The notes below the pieces were generated by a model. That model was not told the DNA's origin, searched no databases, and worked only from the letters and a program-made list of their open reading frames with translations. Source: CAUUCF01 sp963543695 (GTDB taxonomy: Bacteria > Pseudomonadota > Gammaproteobacteria > UBA9339). Taken from it: DNA of 32,856 bases. The translations under genes and the position numbers were made by a program. The stretch's first letter is position 1. Each line of letters opens with the position of its first letter. Below, in pieces: positions 6,846 to 15,762 of the stretch. The stretch covers positions 1-32,856 of the forward strand of contig CAUUCF010000011.1 of NCBI GenBank assembly GCA_963543695.1, in the 5' to 3' direction.

Positions 6846-8303
6846 ATGAAAAAGATCGTACAAAGTTTAATAGTAGGTTTAGGATGCTGGTGGGGTTTAA
6901 ATATAGAAGCAGCTAATTTAATGGATGTATATAAAGACGCTTTAATTTACGATCCTACTTTTAAAGCCGCTAGAGCAGAGTGGTTAGCTAATCAAGAAAA
7001 TTTATCGATTGTCAGAGCTGATTTATTACCAACGATTACGGCAGGTACTTCGTTAAGTCGTAGCATAGATACTCAAATCCCTCGTGACCGCTTTGGTTAT
7101 AATAGTGATAATAAAAAAGAAGATGCCGTAAATGGCTGGAGTTGGAGTATTCAATTACAACAATCGTTATTTGATTTTGGTAAAATTAGTAAACAGATTG
7201 CGAATAAAGCGAGCGTTAAAGCAGCTTACATGAGATATTTAGCGGCTGAAACAGACTTATTGTATAGAGTATCAGAAGCATATTTGACGGTTTTATCTAA
7301 CGAAGACGTTTTAGCCTATAATATTGCAAATCGTATGGCAACCAAAAAATTGTTAGACCAGGCTAAACGTAAGTACGAAGTTGGTTTAGTAGCTATTACC
7401 GATTATGAAGAAGCGCAAGCCCATTATGATGCTGCTCTAGCGGGAGAAATTGAAGCTCAAAATAACGTTTATATTGCTAAAGAAAAATTATGGGCTTTAA
7501 CTGGACAACAATACCAAAATTTAAGTGGGTTAACAGAAAAATTTACGTTGGTTGATCCGAACCCTAAAGATATTGAACAATGGGTAAAACATGCGATAGG
7601 GCAAAATTTTGAATTTAAAGCTTCTCTTTTCAACGCAGAAGCTGCCCGTGATACTATTAGGGTTGCACAAGCTAATCATTTACCGGTGATTAATGGACAA
7701 ATTTCGTACGGAAACGCTTTTAAGAGGGATCATTCTTCTTCTCCTAGTAACCAATATCTCTACGGCAGCAGAGATCTCATTCTAAAAGAAAAAGATGAAA
7801 CAATATCGGGAATAATTTCAGCTCAAATGAATTTGTTTGCTGGTGGTAAAGTAGTAGCTTCGGTTAAACAAGCCGAATACCTTTATCAACAAGCCGTTTC
7901 GATAAAAGATAAAACTTATCGTCAAGTAGTAAGTGAAACTCGTTCTACCTATTTAATGATACAGTCTTATATTGATAAAGTAAAAGCGGACAGGCAAGCG
8001 TTACGCTCCGTAACTAGTTCTTTAAAAGCAACGGAAGCTAGTTATTCGGTGGGAAGACGTACGATGGCCGACGTTTTAGATCAACAAGCTAATTTATATA
8101 ATCGACAATCTACTTTAGCGAGAGATCAATATACTTATATTATTGTTTCTTTAAAATTAAAACAGTTAGTTAGTAGTTTGAACGTACAAGATTTGGAAGA
8201 AATTAATAAATGGCTCTCTGACGACGTAACGAAAGAGATTAAATACATTAACTTGCATAAAGTTCCGAAAAATTTGACAGTTAAAACGATTAAGAAAAAT
8301 TAA
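6846..8303 (+). CDS. tolC: TolC-family outer-membrane channel
   Basis: A 485-residue protein with a signal peptide (MKKIVQSLIVGLGCWWGLNIEA, cleaved near residue 22), followed by the repeat structure of outer-membrane efflux proteins. Each half carries helix-strand segments typical of the trimeric channel-tunnel, for example LMDVYKDALIYDPTFKAARA at the first helix and LLDQAKRKYEVGLVAITDYE in the middle. TolC-type proteins link inner-membrane transporters to the outside for drug efflux or type I secretion. No pump gene is adjacent, so the partner is unknown. The ribosome site GAGAGGAA lies just before ATG 6846. The gene ends in TAATG, overlapping recO by one base. Confidence 0.88.
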   Translation: MKKIVQSLIVGLGCWWGLNIEAANLMDVYKDALIYDPTFKAARAEWLANQENLSIVRADLLPTITAGTSLSRSIDTQIPRDRFGYNSDNKKEDAVNGWSWSIQLQQSLFDFGKISKQIANKASVKAAYMRYLAAETDLLYRVSEAYLTVLSNEDVLAYNIANRMATKKLLDQAKRKYEVGLVAITDYEEAQAHYDAALAGEIEAQNNVYIAKEKLWALTGQQYQNLSGLTEKFTLVDPNPKDIEQWVKHAIGQNFEFKASLFNAEAARDTIRVAQANHLPVINGQISYGNAFKRDHSSSPSNQYLYGSRDLILKEKDETISGIISAQMNLFAGGKVVASVKQAEYLYQQAVSIKDKTYRQVVSETRSTYLMIQSYIDKVKADRQALRSVTSSLKATEASYSVGRRTMADVLDQQANLYNRQSTLARDQYTYIIVSLKLKQLVSSLNVQDLEEINKWLSDDVTKEIKYINLHKVPKNLTVKTIKKN

Positions 8304-8980
8304 TGCCAGCAGAACGTTTAACCGGATTCGTTTTAAAACGCCGTTGGTATTTAGAAAAAAAATTATTAGTTGATTGGTTTACTAAAGAACGAGGGAGAGT
8401 TACTTCCTCGATTAGAATGCCAGAACGGATTAAAATGCAAGATTTAGCGTTAATAACGGGAATAATTCACGGGAATAATTCTTTTGTAAAAATAGATGGT
8501 TTAGAAATATTAAAAATTTATCCGGCGACAAGGAAAAATTTATGGTTGGTTTTTTATCTAAACGAATTACTGTTGAAGTTTCTACCAGTTAATGAAGTAG
8601 AAACAGCGATTTTTGAGGCGTACCAAAACGTATTATCGCAATTGTCGGTGGATTCGTTAGCTACTAACATCGCGGTGCGTTTATTTGAAAAAAAAATATT
8701 AACGAATTTAGGGTACGGTTTTAATTTTTGTGACGTTAACGGTCAAGCGCTAGTTAATCATAAAAAATATCGGTTTATTTATAAACAAGGCTTTGTTGAA
8801 ACGCAAGCTACTTCTAGTTTAGTTTTTTCGGGAGGGAGTTTATTAGCTTTAGCTAACGAACAAATTACCGACGATACGTTATCGGAAGTTACGCGGTTGT
8901 TAAAGTATGTCCTACATTGGGTTTTAGAAGGTCGTTCTTTGCGTACTCGTCAAGTTTATCGGGAAATGTACTATGTTTGA
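8303..8980 (+). CDS. recO: DNA repair protein RecO
   Basis: A 225-residue protein, slightly shorter than E. coli RecO (242). The N-terminal OB-fold segment is seen as GFVLKRRWYLEKKLLVDWFT followed by ERGRV, and the helical C-terminal part has FYLNELLLKFLP, LFEKKILTNLGYGF and a final SLRTRQVYREM resembling the family end. RecO acts with RecR to load RecA onto SSB-coated single strands in the RecF pathway. In many gammaproteobacteria it sits beside era and pdxJ; here it is between tolC and a membrane phosphatase gene, overlapping each. The assignment rests on overall pattern, as RecO has few invariant residues. Confidence 0.85.
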   Translation: MPAERLTGFVLKRRWYLEKKLLVDWFTKERGRVTSSIRMPERIKMQDLALITGIIHGNNSFVKIDGLEILKIYPATRKNLWLVFYLNELLLKFLPVNEVETAIFEAYQNVLSQLSVDSLATNIAVRLFEKKILTNLGYGFNFCDVNGQALVNHKKYRFIYKQGFVETQATSSLVFSGGSLLALANEQITDDTLSEVTRLLKYVLHWVLEGRSLRTRQVYREMYYV

Positions 8981-11036
8981 ACGGTTTAGCAGTTTAAATT
9001 TCATTATTCATTTTGTGCAGCACTACCATTATGCAACTTACGGTTTGATTTTCCTTACGTCTTTTTTAGAATCGTTAGCGATTGTGGGTGCGTTTACTCC
9101 TGGTGCAGTTTTAATGTCGGTGATCGGTTTTTTAATTGGAACTGGAATTTTACCGGCTAAAATGGTCTATTTAATTTTGATTTTCGGGGTATTAGCGGGA
9201 GATTTATTGAGTTTTGGTTTTGGATATTTATTAAAAGGCAAAGTTTATACCCTTTGGCCCTTTAATCGTTATCCTCGTTTTTTAAGTAACGGTACTAATT
9301 TTTTCAATCGGCACGGCGGTAAGAGTATTTGCATTGGACGTTTTATTGGACCAATGAGGGCGGTTATTCCGATGATTGCAGGAATGTTGCAAATGTCTTT
9401 TTTCCGCTTTTGCTTTTTTACGGTACCGTCGGCGATAATTTGGTCCTTTGTATATACTATTCCAGGGTTGGTTTTAGGCGCTTTAGCTTTAGAGATACCG
9501 AATAAAGTGGTAGTTCAATTTATTGGTTACGGTTTACTAAGTTTATTAGTTTTATCGGGTTTAATCTGGTTAATGCAATTTAGTATTACCTGGCTGATTA
9601 AGCAAATCAAAAAAGGGTTAGTGGTTTTAGTCCGAAAGCTAGATCGTTATCGTTTTTTTAAACGATGGTTAAGCAACTACGGTAATCCGTTAAGGGTAGT
9701 TACTTTATTATGTGTGCTAGTTTTTTTAGGTGTAATTTTTTTCTTATTGGTACATTGTGTTTTTCATTTAAACGAGCGGTTATTACCGTTTAATCGGAGT
9801 ATCGCTACTTTATTAGTTAACGTTCGGTTCACGCTATTGGATCAGTTAATGTTGGCGATCACAATTTTAGGCAATCCGGTTTTTTTACTGGTGTTAGTTA
9901 CGTTGTTTGGTGGAGGGTTAGTTTATATTGGTTTTTGGCGTGAAGCGGTTTTTTTATTTAGTGCTTTTAGTTTGGGGGTTTTAAGTGTCCTCTTTTTTAA
10001 ATTTGTCTATTTTTTTCCGCGACCTTTAATGGTTGGTTATGGGGCTCTATCTTCTTCTTTTCCTAGTGCTCACGTTCTTTTAACAACGATGGTTTACGGT
10101 GGTTTAGCGATAATTAATTACCATCTTAGTGAGCGTAAAAAAGGGGGCTTTTTTTGCGGCTTGATTATTTTTGCTGTTGCTATTTCTAGATTATATTTGG
10201 GAGTCCATTGGTTTACGGATGTTTTAGCGGGTTGGATCTTGGCCAGTTTGATTTTACTAGTACTTGATCTGGGATATGAATTTCGTTTTAATCGTTCGCG
10301 AAAAGTGTTAATGGATGCGCCATTAAAGAAAATGAGCAAATTTTGTGGGTTAGTGGGGATCATTTGGTGGTTATTAAATTTAACGTTGAATTATCCCCAT
10401 TTGTCGAAGCAATATGCAGTAATATGGCCGAAACAAATACTTTCTTTTGCGCAGTTAATTAACGCTCAAAATCCTTTTTGGACTTCACAGTTACAGATTC
10501 ATTGGCCTTTATATCGTCAAAATCGTTTAGGGATGGAAGTAGAGGCTTTTAATTTACTTTATATCGGTAAAATTAAACTGTTACAAAACTTATTAACGAA
10601 TAAAGGTTGGGTAGTACATGATTATCATTCGGTTTTATATAGGGTGATTCGGGTTTGTGTTGATAAAAATTTTAGTCAACATTTTTCTCCGTTACTTCCT
10701 CTGTACAATGGTCAACGACCGGCACTAATTTTAACTAAAAAAGATGAAAATAATGTTGACGGAAGTTTATTTATTTTAAAATTATGGCCATCTAATATCG
10801 ATTTCATTGATTTAGATAATGCTGTTTGGATCGGAAACGTAGAATATCATCGCGCTTTACCTCGATTTTTTTCTTGGTCGCGTTTTCAAAATTTCCGCCA
10901 ACCGGTGATTAATTTACAAGGGAGTAAAGATTTTGTAGAAGATTTAATGGGTATTTTTCAGGTGGTGAATTTACCTTATATCAACGATAATAACGGACAA
11001 ACTTTGGATTATTTCTGGATAGTGAAAGAGCAGTAG
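8973..11036 (+). CDS. DedA-PAP2-LssY_C fusion, membrane lipid phosphatase-like protein
   Basis: A 687-residue inner-membrane protein with three parts. Residues 1-205 are a DedA (SNARE-associated) domain with FTPGAVLM (41-48) and GRFIGPMRAVIP (122-133). Residues 240-435 are a PAP2 phosphatase domain with all three motifs: K343-x6-R350-P351, PSAH (364-367) and SR(405-406)-x5-H412-x3-D416. Residues from about 495 to the end form a soluble LssY_C-type domain. DedA proteins move or scramble lipids such as undecaprenyl phosphate, and PAP2 enzymes remove phosphate from lipid pyrophosphates, so one polypeptide might couple dephosphorylation and recycling of a lipid carrier. This coupling is inference. 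The start overlaps recO by 8 bases. Confidence 0.85.
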   Translation: MFERFSSLNFIIHFVQHYHYATYGLIFLTSFLESLAIVGAFTPGAVLMSVIGFLIGTGILPAKMVYLILIFGVLAGDLLSFGFGYLLKGKVYTLWPFNRYPRFLSNGTNFFNRHGGKSICIGRFIGPMRAVIPMIAGMLQMSFFRFCFFTVPSAIIWSFVYTIPGLVLGALALEIPNKVVVQFIGYGLLSLLVLSGLIWLMQFSITWLIKQIKKGLVVLVRKLDRYRFFKRWLSNYGNPLRVVTLLCVLVFLGVIFFLLVHCVFHLNERLLPFNRSIATLLVNVRFTLLDQLMLAITILGNPVFLLVLVTLFGGGLVYIGFWREAVFLFSAFSLGVLSVLFFKFVYFFPRPLMVGYGALSSSFPSAHVLLTTMVYGGLAIINYHLSERKKGGFFCGLIIFAVAISRLYLGVHWFTDVLAGWILASLILLVLDLGYEFRFNRSRKVLMDAPLKKMSKFCGLVGIIWWLLNLTLNYPHLSKQYAVIWPKQILSFAQLINAQNPFWTSQLQIHWPLYRQNRLGMEVEAFNLLYIGKIKLLQNLLTNKGWVVHDYHSVLYRVIRVCVDKNFSQHFSPLLPLYNGQRPALILTKKDENNVDGSLFILKLWPSNIDFIDLDNAVWIGNVEYHRALPRFFSWSRFQNFRQPVINLQGSKDFVEDLMGIFQVVNLPYINDNNGQTLDYFWIVKEQ

Positions 11037-11041
11037 ATTTT

Positions 11042-12013
11042 ATGGTTAAAGCGTTAGCATTAATTTCTGGAGGGTTAGATTCGTTAATCGCAACGAAATT
11101 AATTTTAGATCAAGGGGTAGAGGTACACGGTTTACATTGTGTGAATCCTTTTGTAGGAGATCACGATATTCCTTATAAAAAAGGGGTAGAGAAAGTAGAT
11201 GCTGCGCGGGTAACCGCTCGGCAATTAGGGATCCCTTTAGAAATTGTAGACGTAACGAACGAAACGTTACCGTTATTGACGAAGCCGCGCTATGGTTTTG
11301 GTAAACATTTAAATCCTTGTTTAGATTGTAAATTAATGATGATGAAAACGGCTTTATCTTATTTACCTAAATTGGGAGCTGCTTTTTTAATTTCTGGGGA
11401 AGTAGTTGGACAAAGAGCAATGTCGCAGCGAGCAGATACGATGGGGTTAGGAACAGAATTAACGAGTGATTTAATTTTACGTCCGTTATCTGCTAAATTG
11501 TTACCTCTTTCGTATCCAGAAAAACAAGGATGGGTTAATCGAGAAGCATTACTAGATTGGCATGGCCGTAATCGTAAACCGCAATTATCGCTCGTTAATC
11601 AATGGCAATTAAAGTACAGTACTCCAGCGGGAGGATGTTTGTTAACCGATGCGAATTTTTGTCACCGGTTAAAAGATCTACTTACTTATCAAAAAAATTA
11701 TACGGCGCAGGATTTGTGGCTATTAAGGGTAGGGCGACATTATCGTTTGCCGTATGGTAAAATTATTGTAGGGCGTGATGAAGTAGAAAATAATTATTTA
11801 GCTTTAAATAGTGCTTCAAAAAAAAGGGCACAAACGCTTGTGCCAGGAGCTTTAGTTTTAGGAGATTTATCTGTACCTGATCAGCTTTTAGCCCAAGTAG
11901 CGGCTTATTTTAGTAAAGCGCGTGGTCAATTAGTGAAAGTTGAAGTTAGTTTTTCGGCACAGAAGCAAATTTTTACCGTTTGTGGAAACGAAGCAGTTGG
12001 TGAGCGGTTATGA
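11042..12013 (+). CDS. PP-loop ATP pyrophosphatase, ThiI/MnmA-like tRNA thiolation protein
   Basis: A 323-residue protein of the PP-loop superfamily with SGGLDS at residues 9-14. It also has NPCLDCK (C93, C96), GEVVGQRAMSQ (119-129) and PAGGCLLTD (C199). The enzymes of this group adenylate a tRNA base before sulfur insertion. THUMP and rhodanese domains of true ThiI are absent, and so is the C-terminal layout of MnmA. The three cysteines may hold an iron-sulfur cluster or handle sulfur, as in TtuA/Ncs6-type enzymes; this is inference. Residues from 205 on are a separate tail with VGRHYRLPYGKIIVGRDE. It overlaps rluC by ATGA, consistent with an RNA-modification pair. The exact base modified cannot be read from the sequence. 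Confidence 0.75.
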   Translation: MVKALALISGGLDSLIATKLILDQGVEVHGLHCVNPFVGDHDIPYKKGVEKVDAARVTARQLGIPLEIVDVTNETLPLLTKPRYGFGKHLNPCLDCKLMMMKTALSYLPKLGAAFLISGEVVGQRAMSQRADTMGLGTELTSDLILRPLSAKLLPLSYPEKQGWVNREALLDWHGRNRKPQLSLVNQWQLKYSTPAGGCLLTDANFCHRLKDLLTYQKNYTAQDLWLLRVGRHYRLPYGKIIVGRDEVENNYLALNSASKKRAQTLVPGALVLGDLSVPDQLLAQVAAYFSKARGQLVKVEVSFSAQKQIFTVCGNEAVGERL

Positions 12014-12918
12014 ATGGACCGAATTGGCATTTCCAAATTAAGGAAGAAGAAGTAGAACGGAGAATCGATAATTTTTTGCGTTTTAAGCTGGATGCTTCGC
12101 GTAGTCAACTTTATCGCTTATTACGAATCGGTAAAATTAGAGTCAATCAACGTAAAGTTAAGATAGATTATCGTTTGCAATTAGGAGATTTAATAGAAGG
12201 GAGCAACGTTTTATTAAAAAATCATAAAGATGAAGAGCGTTTAGCCGAACCTTTGAAAAAGAATTTATTATCATCTCTGATTTATGAAGATAAAAATTTT
12301 TTAGTGTTGAATAAACCTACCGGAATAGCCGTGCATGGGGGTAGCGGTATCTCTTTGGGAGTGATTGAGTTACTGAGAAAATTTTACCCGCAGAACCATT
12401 TATCTTTAGTGCATCGCTTAGACCGTTCTACTTCAGGAGGACTAATTATCGCTAAAAAAAATAGTGCCTTAAGAAGGTTAAACGAATTATTACGAGCCCA
12501 TCAGATCAAAAAATATTATCGAGTATTAATCAAAGGCAAATTACCACAATCCGAAATGAAAATAGAATTACCTTTATTAAAAAAAACGACGACTTTTAAG
12601 GAACGATTCGTAGAAGTAAATGAGCAAGGAAAAAATTCTACGACGATTTTTAGGGTTTTAAACGAAGGTAAGCATTGTTCTTTAGTAGAAGCGGAATTAA
12701 AAACGGGTCGCACGCATCAAATTAGAGTACATGCAGCTTATAGTGGTTTCCCAGTGGTAGGTGATCGTAAATATGGCGACAAAACTTTTAATCAATTAGC
12801 CGATCAATTAGGTTATCATCGCCTTTATTTACATGCTTATCGTTTAATTTGGCAAATGTCAGAAGAGCAAAAATTTGATTTGGTAATTCCTATGCCTAAA
12901 GATTTTCGGGTATTTTAA
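12010..12918 (+). CDS. rluC: 23S rRNA pseudouridine synthase, RluC type
   Basis: A 302-residue enzyme with an N-terminal S4 RNA-binding domain (about 12-75: RSQLYRLLRIGKIRVNQRK) and an RluA-family catalytic domain. The catalytic motif HRLDRSTSGG has Asp at residue 138. Later blocks KYYRVLIKG, TGRTHQIRVHA and GDRKYGD are also conserved. RluC converts U955, U2504 and U2580 of E. coli 23S rRNA to pseudouridine. RluD is the main alternative, but the wording around HRLDR and the S4 domain favours RluC. It overlaps the upstream PP-loop gene by four bases, and adk follows after 21 bases with its own ribosome site. Confidence 0.88.
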   Translation: MNGPNWHFQIKEEEVERRIDNFLRFKLDASRSQLYRLLRIGKIRVNQRKVKIDYRLQLGDLIEGSNVLLKNHKDEERLAEPLKKNLLSSLIYEDKNFLVLNKPTGIAVHGGSGISLGVIELLRKFYPQNHLSLVHRLDRSTSGGLIIAKKNSALRRLNELLRAHQIKKYYRVLIKGKLPQSEMKIELPLLKKTTTFKERFVEVNEQGKNSTTIFRVLNEGKHCSLVEAELKTGRTHQIRVHAAYSGFPVVGDRKYGDKTFNQLADQLGYHRLYLHAYRLIWQMSEEQKFDLVIPMPKDFRVF

Positions 12919-12939
12919 AGTAATTAAAGAGGAAAGAAG

Positions 12940-13587
12940 ATGAAATTGATTTTGTTAGGTTGTCCAGGATCAGGTAAAGGAACTCAAGCTCAGTTTTTAT
13001 TGAACCATTATCAAATACCGTTAATTTCTACTGGAGATATGTTACGGGCGGTAATGGATAGTGATCATCCTTTGGCAGGTAAAATTAAAGCGATCATGAA
13101 AACGGGCGCGTTAGTAAATGATGACGTTATTATCGAATTGATTAAAGAACGTTTACAAAAGGCAGATTGTCAAAAAGGGTATATTTTAGATGGTTTTCCC
13201 CGCACTTTGATCCAAGCTCAAGCTTTACAACAAGCGAAAGTCGCGATTGATACGGTCGTTGAAATTCGGGTTGCTGATCATTTAATTTTGGAACGGTTGA
13301 CCGGACGAATGATTCATCCAGCTTCCGGACGAAGTTATCATGTCCTTTATTGCCCACCTAAAGTAGCTGGACGAGATGATCTTACGGGTGAAATTTTAAT
13401 ACAACGTGAAGATGATCGTGCGGAAACGGTTACCCATCGTTTAAAAGTATACCATGAAAAAACGGAACCTTTAGTAGCATATTACCAACATTTAGCTACG
13501 GTCCATTATTTATCGATCGATGGAGATGGAGGCATTGAACAGGTTAGCAAGAGAATATTGGATGCTTTAAAAAGTGTTTTTGGCTAA
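12940..13587 (+). CDS. adk: Adenylate kinase
   Basis: A 215-residue long-form adenylate kinase (E. coli 214) that interconverts AMP, ADP and ATP in the cytoplasm. The P-loop GCPGSGKGT is at residues 7-15. DGFPRT, which contacts AMP, lies near residue 84. A full LID domain with YHVLYCPPKVAGRDDLTG follows and carries no zinc-binding cysteine set, as in other Gram-negative enzymes. GAGGAAAG precedes ATG 12940. The gene follows rluC by 21 bases and precedes an MFS gene by 28, so it may be part of a longer transcript. Confidence 0.97.
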   Translation: MKLILLGCPGSGKGTQAQFLLNHYQIPLISTGDMLRAVMDSDHPLAGKIKAIMKTGALVNDDVIIELIKERLQKADCQKGYILDGFPRTLIQAQALQQAKVAIDTVVEIRVADHLILERLTGRMIHPASGRSYHVLYCPPKVAGRDDLTGEILIQREDDRAETVTHRLKVYHEKTEPLVAYYQHLATVHYLSIDGDGGIEQVSKRILDALKSVFG

Positions 13588-13615
13588 TTTAAAGTTATTT
13601 GGTTAAAGACAAATT

Positions 13616-14875
13616 ATGTTAAATCGATCTGGTCAGTCTAAAAGTTTTTGGGATATTATACTCTTGTTAATGGCAATTGGGTATTACTTTTACGTATTTA
13701 TTTTACAAGTTTTACCGGGAGCAATGTCTGATGATTTAATTAGAAATTTTAAATTGAACGCAGTACAGATGGGTTATATATCGGCAGCTTTTTACTTATC
13801 GTATGCTCCTTTACAACTAGTTTTGGGCTTCTTCTTAGATCGTTATGAAGCCGTTGATTTACTAGTTTTGATGTGGATAGGAGCGGCCTTAGGAATCGGG
13901 ATGTTTGCCGTGAGTAAAAGTTTCATTTTTATAATTATTGCTCGGATTATCATCGGGACTGCGGCAGCAGGGGCTTTTATTACGGCGCTATATTTAGGGC
14001 GTCGTTATCTTCGTTTGCAGCATTTAGCGTTGTATACTGGCGGATTAGAATTAATTGGTGCTTTAGGGGGGCTCTTTACGGCTTCTGGTTTAGCTGCTTG
14101 GACAAAATCTTTTTCCTGGTCAAAAATTTTATTGATTTTAAGTTTGATTGGGATCTTCGGAGGAGGATTAACGGCACTTTGTGCCTATTTTACGAGAAAA
14201 GAAGAGCATCGTAATCGATGGAACGAATCTACCAGAGCTTCTTATTTACTGATCTTTAAAGAATATCAGTTTTGGGTATTAGGTTTTTATTCTTTATTAG
14301 TTTGGGGACCATTTTTAGTGTTAGTTGGTTTGTGGGGGAAACATTTCTTACAAATTAAGTTTCATTTGGCTCCTGCTCAAGCGCTAAAATTACTAAGTTG
14401 GTTATGGTGGGGACTAGCAATAGTTAGTTTGGGGTTAGGCTCGTTAGCGAAAAAAACCAAAATTAAAACGACCGTGCTCATGGTAATAATTAGTTTAATA
14501 GGGGCTTTATCGATTTTGGCGTTATTATTAAATCATTTGACGGTTAACCAACTTAAAATGGTGCTATTTGGAATTGGAAGTGGGGCTGCTGGACAAACTT
14601 TAAGTTTTATTTGGTTAGCAGAACGGGTACCATCTAAAAACCAAGGAATAGCAAACGGGTTTAATAACATGTGGGTGGTATTAGGGGGGATAGGCTTACC
14701 GGTTCTAGTCAGTTATAGTTTAGATTTTTTTTGGTCCGGATTGTTAAAAAACGGAATAAGGGTTTATCAAAAGGTGGATTTTGTGTATAGTTTAAGTTGG
14801 TTATTATTTTGTTATTTAGGAGCATTAGTGATCAGTAGTTATTTGGTTTATACTGAAAAAATGAAAGAGGATTAA
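13616..14875 (+). CDS. MFS transporter, substrate unknown
   Basis: A 419-residue inner-membrane protein with about twelve hydrophobic segments, the major facilitator fold. The loop between segments 2 and 3 carries a version of the family motif (GFFLDRYEAVD). The first segment, YYFYVFILQVLPGAMSDDL, resembles a group of MFS proteins common in intracellular gammaproteobacteria such as Legionella and Coxiella, which are often annotated as organic anion carriers without proof. Those species links are from memory of the family. The gene lies 28 bases after adk and only 2 bases before greA. The substrate cannot be inferred from the sequence. Confidence 0.85.
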   Translation: MLNRSGQSKSFWDIILLLMAIGYYFYVFILQVLPGAMSDDLIRNFKLNAVQMGYISAAFYLSYAPLQLVLGFFLDRYEAVDLLVLMWIGAALGIGMFAVSKSFIFIIIARIIIGTAAAGAFITALYLGRRYLRLQHLALYTGGLELIGALGGLFTASGLAAWTKSFSWSKILLILSLIGIFGGGLTALCAYFTRKEEHRNRWNESTRASYLLIFKEYQFWVLGFYSLLVWGPFLVLVGLWGKHFLQIKFHLAPAQALKLLSWLWWGLAIVSLGLGSLAKKTKIKTTVLMVIISLIGALSILALLLNHLTVNQLKMVLFGIGSGAAGQTLSFIWLAERVPSKNQGIANGFNNMWVVLGGIGLPVLVSYSLDFFWSGLLKNGIRVYQKVDFVYSLSWLLFCYLGALVISSYLVYTEKMKED

Positions 14876-14877
14876 GT

Positions 14878-15360
14878 ATGATTAAGATGCCAATTACCGT
14901 AAAAGGAATGGAAAAACTGAGAAAAGAATTAGAAAGATTAAAAAACGAAGAACGTCCGCAAATTGCTAAAGCGATAGGAGAAGCTAGAGCTTTGGGGGAT
15001 TTAAAAGAAAACGCCGAGTATCATGCTGCTAGAGATAGGCAAGGGTTTATCGAAGCAAAAATTCGTGATTTAGAAAGTAAAATTGCTAACGCAAGCGTCA
15101 TTGATATCGATAGAATTCCCCATAATGATATCGTCGTTTTTGGGACAACCGTGCATGTTTTGGAACTCAAGAGCGAAAAGGAGATGGTTTATCAATTAGT
15201 GGGGGATGCCGAAGCAGATTTAGCAAACGGAAAAATTTCGATTAATACTCCTATTGCGAGAGCTTTAGTTGGTAAAAAAAGAGGAGACGTTGCTGTAGCA
15301 ACGGTACCAACGGGGGTCATTGAACTAGAAATTTTAAAAATTGAATATTTAAATCAATGA
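14878..15360 (+). CDS. greA: Transcript cleavage factor GreA
   Basis: A 160-residue protein. Residues 1-77 form the coiled coil that enters the RNA polymerase secondary channel. The acidic tip D41 and E44 is present in GDLKENAEYHAARDRQ. The C-terminal FKBP-like domain begins near residue 84 and ends VIELEILKIEYL. GreA stimulates cleavage of backtracked RNA and rescues stalled polymerase. The start may be ATG 14878 or the ATG at 14887 (M4, MPITVKG), which matches the usual family start better. It is 2 bases downstream of the MFS gene. Confidence 0.95.
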   Translation: MIKMPITVKGMEKLRKELERLKNEERPQIAKAIGEARALGDLKENAEYHAARDRQGFIEAKIRDLESKIANASVIDIDRIPHNDIVVFGTTVHVLELKSEKEMVYQLVGDAEADLANGKISINTPIARALVGKKRGDVAVATVPTGVIELEILKIEYLNQ

Positions 15361-15368
15361 TTTGAAGA

Positions 15369-15397
15369 TTGCAATCAATAATTAAAATCGTTACATT
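15369..15397 (+). promoter_or_regulatory. Weak candidate promoter before yajC-secD-secF
   Basis: TTGCAA at 15369-15374 and TACATT at 15392-15397 are 17 bases apart; each matches four of six consensus bases. The -35 element overlaps a perfect 10-base palindrome GATTGCAATC (15367-15376) that could be an operator or simply chance. A strong ribosome site, AGGAGG, follows at 15411-15416. Confidence 0.3.
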
Positions 15398-15426
15398 ATT
15401 GAAAACAGAGAGGAGGTATTATAAAA

Positions 15427-15753
15427 ATGTTAATTATCACAGAAGCTTTTGCAGAAGGGGGAAATAACGTTGTTAACGGTGGAATGTCAATGAATTTAGT
15501 AATAATGGCTGCTTTTGTTGGCCTCATGTACTTTATCATCATTCGTCCGCAATCTAAAAAAGCAAAGGAGCATCAGCGAGTATTAAACTCTTTACAGGTT
15601 AAAGACGAAATAGTGACTATTGGGGGTATTTACGGGGTAATTACTAAAATAGAAGGCAATACTTTAACTTTAAAAGTTAGTCAAGAAGGACAATTAGTTT
15701 TGCAAAAATCAGCGGTAGCGCAATTATTACCTAAAGGGACATTAAAATTATAG
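15427..15753 (+). CDS. yajC: Sec translocase accessory protein YajC
   Basis: A 108-residue protein with one membrane segment near residues 22-40 (LVIMAAFVGLMYFIIIRPQS) and the conserved cytoplasmic part KAKEHQRVLNSLQVKDEIVT, then GGIYGVITKIE. YajC associates with SecD and SecF in the inner membrane and supports SecYEG-dependent export. The start has a strong AGGAGG at 15411-15416, ten bases before ATG 15427. In many gammaproteobacteria queA-tgt precede yajC; here greA does. secD begins 9 bases downstream. Confidence 0.94.
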   Translation: MLIITEAFAEGGNNVVNGGMSMNLVIMAAFVGLMYFIIIRPQSKKAKEHQRVLNSLQVKDEIVTIGGIYGVITKIEGNTLTLKVSQEGQLVLQKSAVAQLLPKGTLKL

Positions 15754-15762
15754 GCAAAGACT

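Noticed and set aside
10118..10363. Open frames on the minus strand inside the DedA-PAP2 gene, and similar ones under rluC, comM, dnaK and others
   Set aside because: They mirror strongly coding + strand genes, have no ribosome sites of note, and their proteins look like reverse-frame composition artefacts.
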